From Paracoccaceae bacterium (lineage in GTDB: Bacteria; Pseudomonadota; Alphaproteobacteria; Rhodobacterales; Rhodobacteraceae), in the NCBI GenBank assembly GCA_030626365.1, contig DAOUPC010000156.1:1-6780 (forward strand): a stretch of 6,780 nucleotides of DNA, read 5' to 3'. The notes beneath the pieces are model-generated. The model was not told where the DNA came from and ran no database searches. It worked only from the letters and a program-made list of their open reading frames with translations. This document shows, in pieces, positions 1 to 5,382 of the stretch; positions within the stretch are counted from its first letter, which is position 1; each line of letters begins with the position of its first letter. Made by a program: the position numbers and the translations under genes.

Positions 1-658
1 ACTCATTGCCCTCGGCCGCCTCGGATTCGCCTACGTTGCAGACGTACAGCACCGGTTTGGCAGTCAGTAGCTGCAAAAGCTTCCAGGTTTTGGCATCTTC
101 TTCGTCCACCTCGACCAGACGGGCGGGGTTGCCATCTTCCAACTTTGCCAGCGCCAGTTTCAAAAGCCGCTCTTGCTGGACCGCCTCTTTATCGCCGCCA
201 CGTACCTTGCGCAGCAACCCCTGCAGGCGCTTTTCGATGCTTTCCATATCGGCCAGCATCAGTTCGGTTTCGATTGTGTCGGCGTCGGCCACCGGGTCGA
301 CGCGGCCCTCGACATGGGTGACATCACCATCATCAAAACAGCGCAGCACATGGGCGATGGCGTCAACCTCGCGGATGGTTGCCAGAAACTGGTTGCCCAG
401 CCCCTCGCCCTTGCTGGCCCCTTTGACCAGCCCGGCAATATCGACAAACGTCATGCGCGTCGGGATGATCTGTTTGGACCCGGCAATTGCGGCCAGCTTG
501 TCCAGCCGCGCATCCGGCACGCCGACCTCGCCCACGTTGGGTTCGATCGTGCAAAACGGAAAATTCGCCGCCTGCGCCGCAGCGGTTTTGGTAAGTGCGT
601 TAAACAGCGTGGATTTGCCGACATTCGGCAATCCAACGATACCCATTTTAAAGCCCAT
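1..658 (-). CDS. ychF: Redox-regulated ATPase YchF (OLA1 family), 3' part outside window
   Basis: Obg-family P-loop NTPase that prefers ATP over GTP and binds ribosomes. The family acts in the cytoplasm in translation and stress responses. 219 codons are visible of a protein usually near 365 residues; the gene leaves the window at the left edge with no stop. The start MGFKMGIVGLPNVGKST matches the family N-terminus. Motifs seen: P-loop GLPNVGKS (9-16), the switch region NFPFCTIEPN (32-41), DIAGLVKGASKGEGLGNQF (73-91), the helical insertion rich in charged residues (about 130-195), and NVGE (208-211) in place of the GTPase NKxD motif, as expected for an ATP-preferring YchF. The start at 658 is preferred over the in-frame ATG at 646 because a perfect AGGAGG lies at 665-670, six bases upstream, and because family members begin MGFK. 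It is transcribed away from trpA. Identity is near certain. Confidence 0.97.
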   Translation of the reverse strand, partial: MGFKMGIVGLPNVGKSTLFNALTKTAAAQAANFPFCTIEPNVGEVGVPDARLDKLAAIAGSKQIIPTRMTFVDIAGLVKGASKGEGLGNQFLATIREVDAIAHVLRCFDDGDVTHVEGRVDPVADADTIETELMLADMESIEKRLQGLLRKVRGGDKEAVQQERLLKLALAKLEDGNPARLVEVDEEDAKTWKLLQLLTAKPVLYVCNVGESEAAEGNE

Positions 659-882
659 TTTTGGCCTCCTGATCCGGTCCCGGCGCTGCTTTAGCGCGTG
701 TGGGGCCCTGTCGCAAGGCGGGCAAGCCCGATAAGACCCGGCCACGCCATATAATATGACCCGAAACATATCCGAATCTGGCCAAAATCGCATGGCCTTG
801 CAAAGGAAACCCTGCTTGCGGGATTGATTTTCCATCAAACATTCTGCACATCGAAGGCACAAGATGGATCAAAGGACACCCG
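659..882. promoter_or_regulatory. Divergent intergenic region between ychF and trpA
   Basis: 224 bases with no credible gene. This region must hold the promoters for leftward ychF and rightward trpA. The most AT-rich spot is the dyad CATATAATATG at 748-758. It contains an exact TATAAT (750-755, plus strand), and on the minus strand TATTAT or TATATG. I find no good -35 box at the right distance on the plus strand; on the minus strand TTCGGA (776-771) sits 18 bases from TATATG. The ychF leader can form a GCGCT/AGCGC hairpin (683-697). The trpA leader has small hairpins GGCCA/TGGCC (780-797) and TTGAT/ATCAA (824-838). None has a U-tract, and I see no leader peptide with Trp codons, so classical trp attenuation is not supported. 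Confidence 0.5.
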
Positions 883-1674
883 ATGACACGTATCGACGCC
901 AAATTCGCAGATCTCAGGGCCAGGGGCCAAAAGGCGTTTGTTTCTTATGTCATGGCAGGTGACCCCGATTACCAGGCATCGCTGGAGTTGGTCAAAGGCC
1001 TGCCCGGCGCCGGTGTGGACATTATCGAACTGGGTCTGCCCTTTACCGATCCGATGGCAGACGGGCCGACCATTCAGCTGGCCGGGCAACGCGCGCTGGC
1101 CGCTGGCATGACGCTGGACCGGACGCTGGAACTGGCAACGGCATTCCGCGAAACCGACGACACCACGCCGATTGTCCTGATGGGGTATTACAACCCGATC
1201 TATAATCAGGGGGTCGATAATTTCCTGACCAAGGCAAAAGCCGCCGGAATTGACGGGCTGATCATCGTCGACCTGCCCCCCGAAGAAGACAGCGAACTGT
1301 GTATTCCGGCGCAGGCTGCGGGCCTGAACTTTATCTGGCTGGCAACGCCCACCACGGATGACAAACGTCTGCCAAAGGTGCTGCAAAACACATCGGGTTT
1401 CGTTTATTACGTGTCGATCACCGGCATCACCGGATCAGCCGAGGCAGACGCGGTTGATGTCGCCCCCGAAGTGGCGCGTATCAAGGCGGGCACCGACCTG
1501 CCGGTGATTGTTGGCTTTGGCATCAACACGCCCGACAAATCCCGCGCCATTGCCAGCATCGCCGACGGGGCCGTGGTCGGGTCGGCCATTGTTGCCCGGA
1601 TCGGTGCGGGCGAGCCGGTGAATGATGTTCTGGACTTTGTGCGCAACCTTGCCGACGGGGCGCATACCACCTGA
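883..1674 (+). CDS. trpA: Tryptophan synthase alpha subunit
   Basis: Cytoplasmic TIM-barrel lyase that splits indole-3-glycerol phosphate into indole and glyceraldehyde 3-phosphate. Indole is normally channelled to the beta subunit TrpB, the last step of tryptophan synthesis. At 263 residues it is full length (family about 260-270). The catalytic pair falls at the classical numbers: Glu49 in IIELGLPF and Asp60 in DPMADGPT. Other family marks are GYYNPI (101-106), DLPPEE (130-135), the flexible loop SITGITGS (178-185) with Thr183, and the phosphate-binding GFG (211-213) and GS (233-234). The start is supported by AAAGGA at 871-876, six bases before the ATG. No trpB or trpF is adjacent on the left, where ychF diverges, or on the right, so trpA is separated from its partner subunit here. 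It ends with TGA, and no terminator hairpin is evident before the next gene. Confidence 0.98.
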   Translation: MTRIDAKFADLRARGQKAFVSYVMAGDPDYQASLELVKGLPGAGVDIIELGLPFTDPMADGPTIQLAGQRALAAGMTLDRTLELATAFRETDDTTPIVLMGYYNPIYNQGVDNFLTKAKAAGIDGLIIVDLPPEEDSELCIPAQAAGLNFIWLATPTTDDKRLPKVLQNTSGFVYYVSITGITGSAEADAVDVAPEVARIKAGTDLPVIVGFGINTPDKSRAIASIADGAVVGSAIVARIGAGEPVNDVLDFVRNLADGAHTT

Positions 1675-1695
1675 TCAACCGGGCCTGAATTCATT

Positions 1696-1723
1696 TTGTG
1701 AAATGCCAAAGTGATGCTAGCGT
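1696..1723 (+). promoter_or_regulatory. Putative sigma-70-type promoter for the MttB-family gene
   Basis: TTGTGA (1696-1701), a 16-base spacer ending in TGC, then TAGCGT (1718-1723). This fits the loose alphaproteobacterial pattern TTGnnn, 16-17 bases, TAnnnT, with an extended-10-like TGn. Predicted transcription start is near 1730, about 73 bases before the ATG at 1803. It lies in the trpA to mttB gap, giving the methyltransferase its own promoter. It also makes a GTG start at 1698 unlikely, because that codon would sit upstream of the transcript. Pattern match by eye only. Confidence 0.45.
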
Positions 1724-1727
1724 TCCC

Positions 1728-1754
1728 CTGCTCAAGTCGGCAGGCAGTGAGCAG
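1728..1754. repeat. Inverted repeat at the predicted transcription start of the MttB-family gene
   Basis: Perfect 7-base arms CTGCTCA (1728-1734) and TGAGCAG (1748-1754) separated by 13 bases. The repeat begins where the inferred promoter would start transcription. It could be a repressor operator or a hairpin at the 5' end of the mRNA. No T-tract follows directly (the T6 run is at 1770-1775), so an intrinsic terminator for trpA is unlikely. The symmetry is certain; the function is inference. Confidence 0.4.
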
Positions 1755-1793
1755 AATCGGTGTGTGCCATTTTTTGTCTTTCGCAACAAATGT

Positions 1794-1797
1794 GAGG
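1794..1797 (+). promoter_or_regulatory. Ribosome binding site fixing the MttB-family start
   Basis: GAGG five bases upstream of the ATG at 1803. The reading frame is open further upstream to a GTG at 1698, but that stretch encodes an unconvincing 35-residue extension rich in Ser and Cys, and the GTG has no Shine-Dalgarno sequence. Confidence 0.7.
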
Positions 1798-1802
1798 CTC
1801 AG

Positions 1803-3389
1803 ATGGCTGAAAACACACCGGACACATCCCCCCAAAAAACCACCCAAAAACGGCGTGGGCGGGCCAATCCGCCGATCACCCGGTCAAACGCCGATGCCTT
1901 TTCGCTGGACCCGGATTTTACCGGGCGGGCGGGGTTCGGGTTTCTTGACAGCGACCGGATGGCATACATGCACGCCCGCGTTCTGCAATTGCTGGGCGAT
2001 TATGGCGTCATGGTTGTGCACCCGGCGGCGCAGGCCGCCCTGCTTAAGGCCGGCGCGACCAAAGGCGACAAGGCCGGGCGTCTGCGCCTGCCTGCCGGGT
2101 TGATAAACGAGGCATTGGCCGCAACACCCCAACAGGTCCGTCTGGCTGGCAAGACCCGCGCCTGTGATCTGGCATTGCCCCGCCGCGATGGTGGTTTTGT
2201 GTTGCGCACCGGCACCGGCGGGCACGGGTATGTCGACCCGCGCGATGCCAGTTATCGCAACATGGATCTGGCGGCGGTCGGCGACATCGTTGCCGTGGCC
2301 AATGATCTGGAGCAGGTCGGGTTCATTGCCCATCCGTTCGTGCATGGCGTCCCCGAGGTGACGGCAGACATTCACAGCTATGCCAAGATTACCGCAAACA
2401 CCCACAAACACGTCTGGATGCAGCCCTATCAAAAGGAAAACGTCGAATACCTGATGAAGGTCGCGGCCATTGCCGCCGGTGGCGAGGACCAGTTGCGCGC
2501 CAACCCGTCAACCAGTGTCATCACCTGTTCGTTTTCACCGCTTGAGTTCAAGTTCATGGACACCGAGGTGATTATTCAGGCAGGTCAGTACGGCGTGCCA
2601 ATTCATGCCTGTTCACTGCCCTCGGCGGGGGGGACCGCGCCCTTGTCGGCCCCGGCCTCGGCGTTGATGGCGGTGGCTGAAATTGTCGGCATGACGGTAA
2701 TGGCGCATCTGCTGGCCCCCGGCACTCCGGTGATTGCCACGCCGCTGATGTTCGCGCTGGATATGCGCACCGGTTCTGCGCTGCAATCATCGGTCGAGGC
2801 AATGCAGGCGGCGAATATGGCAATCCAGATGGTCAAACAGGGGTTTGGCCTGATTGCCCATACCTATGGATCAGGGTCGGACACGCCGGACGCCGACCAT
2901 CAATCAATGGCCGACCGCGCAATGCTGATGCAAAATATCGCACTGGCAGGTGCCGACATTCTGGGTGGGGTCGGTCAGTTGGAATGCGCCACCGTGTTCA
3001 GCCCGGTTCAGGCGGTGCTGGACAATGAAATCGGCGCGATGGTGCGCCGGTTCATCCGCACGCCCCGGATCGACGCCGAAAGCCTGAACTGGGACGAAAT
3101 GTCTTGCGTGACAGTGGGGGGGCATTTCCTTGACAGCAACCACACCGTGAAAGAATGCCGCGATCAGTTGATACCAAGGGTGTTCCAGCGTCAGGGCCGC
3201 GATGATTATGAGGCAGGCAACCGGCGTGGCGCATTCGAGGCCGCGCGCGACCGCGCCCTTGGTACCATTGCCGCCGCCCCCGAAGGCGGGGTTCTTGACC
3301 CGGATCAGAACCGCGAAATTGCCATGCTGGCGGCAAAAGCAGACGAACATATCGTGCGGGTCTATCAGGGTGCGGTTCAGACGATCTGA
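1803..3389 (+). CDS. Trimethylamine methyltransferase family protein (MttB/COG5598), non-pyrrolysine type
   Basis: 528 residues from this ATG. Members of this TIM-barrel superfamily transfer a methyl group from a quaternary or tertiary amine to a corrinoid protein. The archaeal enzyme MttB uses trimethylamine and contains pyrrolysine; pyrrolysine-free relatives such as MtgB use glycine betaine, proline betaine or carnitine. This frame has no internal TAG, so it belongs to the pyrrolysine-free group; the substrate cannot be read from sequence. Visible marks are a basic, disordered N-terminus (1-30, QKRRGRANPP), TGTGGHGYVDP (136-146), SPLEFKFMDTEVIIQAG (245-261), LPSAGGTAPLSAPASAL (272-288), the Gly-rich TYGSGSDTPDADHQS (354-368), LECATVFSPVQAVLDNEI (393-410) and the C-terminal HFLDSNHTVKECRDQLIPRV (441-460) with GRDDYE (465-470). 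No corrinoid protein, reductive activase or THF methyltransferase gene lies next to it. It has its own putative promoter upstream. The family is secure; the reaction is not. Confidence 0.88.
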   Translation: MAENTPDTSPQKTTQKRRGRANPPITRSNADAFSLDPDFTGRAGFGFLDSDRMAYMHARVLQLLGDYGVMVVHPAAQAALLKAGATKGDKAGRLRLPAGLINEALAATPQQVRLAGKTRACDLALPRRDGGFVLRTGTGGHGYVDPRDASYRNMDLAAVGDIVAVANDLEQVGFIAHPFVHGVPEVTADIHSYAKITANTHKHVWMQPYQKENVEYLMKVAAIAAGGEDQLRANPSTSVITCSFSPLEFKFMDTEVIIQAGQYGVPIHACSLPSAGGTAPLSAPASALMAVAEIVGMTVMAHLLAPGTPVIATPLMFALDMRTGSALQSSVEAMQAANMAIQMVKQGFGLIAHTYGSGSDTPDADHQSMADRAMLMQNIALAGADILGGVGQLECATVFSPVQAVLDNEIGAMVRRFIRTPRIDAESLNWDEMSCVTVGGHFLDSNHTVKECRDQLIPRVFQRQGRDDYEAGNRRGAFEAARDRALGTIAAAPEGGVLDPDQNREIAMLAAKADEHIVRVYQGAVQTI

Positions 3390-3401
3390 TGCGCATCCCG
3401 C

Positions 3402-3429
3402 TTGCCTGTGACGAAACGTCTGCTACGCT
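3402..3429 (+). promoter_or_regulatory. Putative promoter for the lactate dehydrogenase-like gene
   Basis: TTGCCT (3402-3407), 16 bases ending in TGC, then TACGCT (3424-3429). Geometry and the TGC-TA core match the element at 1696-1723. The predicted start (about 3436-3437) coincides with the left edge of the palindrome at 3437-3457, the usual place for a repressor site. A competing -10 (TATTAT, 3446-3451) lies inside the palindrome but lacks a matching -35. Confidence 0.45.
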
Positions 3430-3436
3430 GGCTGAA

Positions 3437-3457
3437 TTGGTAATGTATTATTACCAA
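3437..3457. promoter_or_regulatory. Perfect 8+5+8 palindrome, probable operator
   Basis: Arms TTGGTAAT (3437-3444) and ATTACCAA (3450-3457) are exact reverse complements around GTATT. It is AT-rich in a GC-rich region, lies 20 bases before the start codon and just downstream of the putative -10. Symmetry and position suggest a dimeric repressor site. GGT/ACC half-sites resemble those of GntR/FadR-type regulators of lactate, glycolate or pyruvate genes, but the 11-base gap between GGT and ACC is wider than the classical FadR or PdhR box; it also fits the LysR T-N11-A rule. No regulator gene is adjacent. The site looks real; the regulator family is open. Confidence 0.7.
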
Positions 3458-3477
3458 AACAGACCGAAAGGTGCGTC

Positions 3478-4644
3478 ATGCCGGTAATTACCAATATCAA
3501 TGATCTTAAGCGTATCTATGAACGCCGTGTGCCGCGCATGTTCTATGACTACGCCGAAAGCGGCAGTTGGACAGAACAGACGTTCCGTGAAAATACCTCT
3601 GATTTTGATCAGATCCGCCTGCGACAGCGGGTTGCGGTAGACATGAGCGGGCGCAGCACGGCCAGCCGGATGATCGGTCAGGATGTGGCCATGCCGGTGG
3701 CTTTGGCCCCGGTCGGAATGACCGGTATGCAGCACGCCGACGGCGAAATGAAATCAGCCATGGCAGCCGAAGATTTTGGCGTGCCGTTCACCCTGTCAAC
3801 CATGTCAATCAATTCGATCGAAGACGTGGCAAGCTGCACCAGCAAACCATTCTGGTTCCAGCTTTATGTGATGAACGACACCGATTATACCAACCGCCTG
3901 ATCCAGCGGGCCAAGGACGCCAAATGTTCGGCTTTGGTGATTACGCTTGATCTGCAAATTCTGGGGCAACGGCACAAGGACCTCAAGAACGGGCTAAGTG
4001 CCCCGCCAAAACTGACCCCGAAAACCATTGCCAACCTGATGACAAAATGGACCTGGGGGTTGGGGATGCTGCGTGCCAAACGGCGCGAATTTGGCAATAT
4101 CGTCGGCCATGTGGATGGCATTTCGGATGCGTCATCACTGATGTCGTGGACCAAGGAACAGTTTGATCTGACGCTTGACTGGGGCAAGATCGAAAAGCTG
4201 ATAAAAGCCTGGGGCGGCAAGGTGATCCTTAAGGGGGTTCTGGACGCCGAGGATGCCAAAATGGCCGCAAAACTGGGGGTTGATGCCATTATCGTGTCAA
4301 ACCACGGCGGGCGGCAACTGGATGGCGCGCTTAGCTCGATCAGGTCATTGGCCCCGATTCTGGATGCGGTGGGGGGGGACGTCGAAGTCCACCTGGACAG
4401 CGGAATCCGCTCGGGTCAGGATGTTCTCAAGGCGATTGCGATGGGGGCCAGCGGCACCTATATCGGGCGGTCCTATATTTATGGGCTGGGCGCGATGGGC
4501 CAGAAAGGTGTGACCACCGCGCTGGAAGTGATCCAGCGGGAAATGGACATCACCATGGCGCTGTGCGGCGAACGCACCATGGCCGGGATGGGGCGGCACA
4601 ACCTGCTGGTTCCCAAAGGGTTCGAAGGCGACTGGCAAGACTGA
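3478..4644 (+). CDS. lldD: FMN-dependent L-lactate dehydrogenase / alpha-hydroxy-acid oxidase
   Basis: Flavin TIM-barrel enzyme that oxidises an L-2-hydroxy acid (most likely L-lactate to pyruvate) and passes electrons to the respiratory chain or oxygen. At 388 residues it is close to E. coli LldD (396) and resembles it along its length: FYDYAESGSWTE (22-33) with the active-site Tyr25, MPVALAPVGMTGM (72-84), FTLSTMS (104-110), FWFQLYV (125-131), Thr156, Arg165, Lys252 in ILKGVLD, the signature SNHGGRQLDG (274-283) with catalytic base His276 and substrate-binding Arg279, and the FMN-phosphate segment LDSGIRSG (306-313) with GR (330-331). The variable region of about 175-215 (TIANLMTKWTWGLGML) corresponds to the loop that attaches mandelate and lactate dehydrogenases to the inner membrane, so peripheral membrane location is inferred. 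GAAAGG lies six bases before the ATG. The palindrome just upstream suggests induction by substrate. Glycolate, mandelate or another 2-hydroxy acid cannot be excluded as substrate. Confidence 0.85.
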   Translation: MPVITNINDLKRIYERRVPRMFYDYAESGSWTEQTFRENTSDFDQIRLRQRVAVDMSGRSTASRMIGQDVAMPVALAPVGMTGMQHADGEMKSAMAAEDFGVPFTLSTMSINSIEDVASCTSKPFWFQLYVMNDTDYTNRLIQRAKDAKCSALVITLDLQILGQRHKDLKNGLSAPPKLTPKTIANLMTKWTWGLGMLRAKRREFGNIVGHVDGISDASSLMSWTKEQFDLTLDWGKIEKLIKAWGGKVILKGVLDAEDAKMAAKLGVDAIIVSNHGGRQLDGALSSIRSLAPILDAVGGDVEVHLDSGIRSGQDVLKAIAMGASGTYIGRSYIYGLGAMGQKGVTTALEVIQREMDITMALCGERTMAGMGRHNLLVPKGFEGDWQD

Positions 4645-4666
4645 TGCGGGCGCGCTAAAACAGGCC

Positions 4667-5287
4667 ATGCTGGTATTCACAACCAAATCCCTGGCCTATA
4701 TCGCCGTCCCGAAAACCGGGACGACGGCGGTGGAAATGGCGCTAAAGCCCAAGGCCGACATCCTGTTTACCAAGCGGTTCAAGCATATGACCGCGCGCCG
4801 TTTTCACACCAGGATTGCCCCATTTCTGGATCAGTCCTTTGACCTGCGCCCGGAGCGGTTTGCCGTAATGCGCGAACCCGAAGAACAGGTTCGCAGCTGG
4901 TATCGATACCGCAACCGCGACCAGAAACTTGGCTCGGATGCCAGCACGGGCGGGATAAGTTTTGACCAGTTCGTCCTGGCGGTCATTTCCGAAAACCCGC
5001 CAGCCTTTGCCGGGATCGGCAGCCAGTACAACATGCTGACCTCGGGCAAGGGCGACGTTCTGGTGCATCACCTGTTTGCCTATGAAAAACCGGTCCGGTT
5101 TCAGGGCTTTCTGGCTGATCGGTTTGGCGAAGAAATCAGCCTGAAGCAAAAGAATGTCTCGCCCCCGGTGGACGCGCCGCTGGCCCCACAAACGCGGGCG
5201 AAACTGCGCGCCGCGCGGGCCGGTGAATTCGACCTTTACGCGCGTCTGCAAGATGCAGGCGGGCACCTTCAGACACCAATCGCCTAA
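4667..5287 (+). CDS. Small sulfotransferase-fold protein (sulfotransferase family 2-like)
   Basis: 206 residues, probably cytoplasmic; no signal peptide or membrane helix. It looks like a minimal PAPS-dependent sulfotransferase. The strand-loop-helix YIAVPKTGTTAVEMAL (11-26) resembles the 5'-phosphosulfate-binding P-loop with Lys16 and Thr18-Thr20. FAVMREPEEQVRSWYRYR (65-82) resembles the 3'-phosphate-binding strand and helix with Arg69 and Ser77. KNVSPP (162-167) and the terminal EFDLYARL (187-194) also recur in the fold. Similar short roseobacter proteins have, as I recall, been labelled gamma-glutamyl kinase; nothing here resembles that amino-acid kinase family. The acceptor substrate is unknown and activity is unproven. 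The start follows the lldD-like stop by 22 bases, suggesting co-transcription; its Shine-Dalgarno is poor (AGG at 4662-4664, two bases from the ATG). An ATG overlapping the upstream stop (4644) runs into TAA after four codons and is not used. Confidence 0.65.
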   Translation: MLVFTTKSLAYIAVPKTGTTAVEMALKPKADILFTKRFKHMTARRFHTRIAPFLDQSFDLRPERFAVMREPEEQVRSWYRYRNRDQKLGSDASTGGISFDQFVLAVISENPPAFAGIGSQYNMLTSGKGDVLVHHLFAYEKPVRFQGFLADRFGEEISLKQKNVSPPVDAPLAPQTRAKLRAARAGEFDLYARLQDAGGHLQTPIA

Positions 5288-5292
5288 GCCCC

Positions 5293-5321
5293 TTTCCAAG
5301 CCCGCCAAGGTGGTCTATATG
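5293..5321 (+). promoter_or_regulatory. Weak candidate promoter for rplY
   Basis: TTTCCA (5293-5298), 17 bases, then TATATG (5316-5321), just after the upstream stop codon. Each box matches the sigma-70 consensus at four of six positions. If used, the transcript would start near 5328 and begin with the 5333-5361 hairpin. Readthrough from the upstream gene is the alternative. Confidence 0.3.
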
Positions 5322-5361
5322 CGCGTCTTCACGCGGGACTACAGCCTTGGAGGAGTCCCGC
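5305..5361 (+). other. Foldable leader of rplY mRNA
   Basis: An 8-bp perfect stem GCGGGACT (5333-5340) / AGTCCCGC (5354-5361) encloses a 13-base loop. A competing stem CGCGT (5322-5326) / ACGCG (5331-5335) with a CTTC loop shares bases 5333-5335, so the two cannot form together. The loop of the large stem contains CCTTGG (5345-5350), complementary to CCAAGG (5305-5310), allowing a pseudoknot if the transcript starts far enough upstream. GGAGG (5349-5353) in the loop is a decoy-like Shine-Dalgarno, while the working one is at 5372-5375. The base pairing is seen directly; a control role for L25 is inference. No U-tract follows, so it is not a terminator. Confidence 0.45.
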
Positions 5362-5371
5362 CCTAACATTT

Positions 5372-5375
5372 GGAG
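5372..5375 (+). promoter_or_regulatory. Ribosome binding site fixing the rplY start
   Basis: GGAG seven bases before the ATG at 5383. The frame is open back to a TTG at 5347, but that would place the start inside the leader hairpin loop and add twelve residues unlike any L25 N-terminus. Confidence 0.75.
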
Positions 5376-5382
5376 AATTATC

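Noticed and set aside
719..730. CGGGCAAGCCCG hairpin as a terminator between ychF and trpA
   Set aside because: The genes diverge, so no terminator is expected; the stem is only 4-5 bp with no T-tract.
6..734. Long plus-strand open frame opposite ychF
   Set aside because: It is the antisense shadow of ychF in a GC-rich genome: low-complexity Ser/Arg composition and no recognisable motif.
780..838. trp attenuator in the trpA leader
   Set aside because: Small hairpins exist, but there is no U-tract and no short reading frame with tandem Trp codons.
835..1386. Minus-strand open frame of 183 residues across trpA
   Set aside because: Opposite strand of a fully conserved trpA; no ribosome binding site or family resemblance.
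1698..1802. N-terminal extension of the methyltransferase from a GTG at 1698
   Set aside because: No Shine-Dalgarno for the GTG, it overlaps the likely -35 box, and the extension looks unlike protein of this family; ATG 1803 has GAGG at the right distance.
1884..2432. Minus-strand open frame of 182 residues within the methyltransferase gene
   Set aside because: Shadow frame created by codon bias of the real gene; several other overlapping frames of similar length occur there.
3278..3293. Terminator-like hairpin CCCCG-AAGG-CGGGG followed by TT within the methyltransferase gene
   Set aside because: It lies inside the coding region at the codons for APEGGVLDP, has only a 5-bp stem and no real T-tract, so it is explained by coding sequence.
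3388..3397. Perfect 10-base palindrome GATGCGCATC over the methyltransferase stop codon
   Set aside because: No loop, so no hairpin; short and GC-balanced enough to be chance; outside the best promoter elements.
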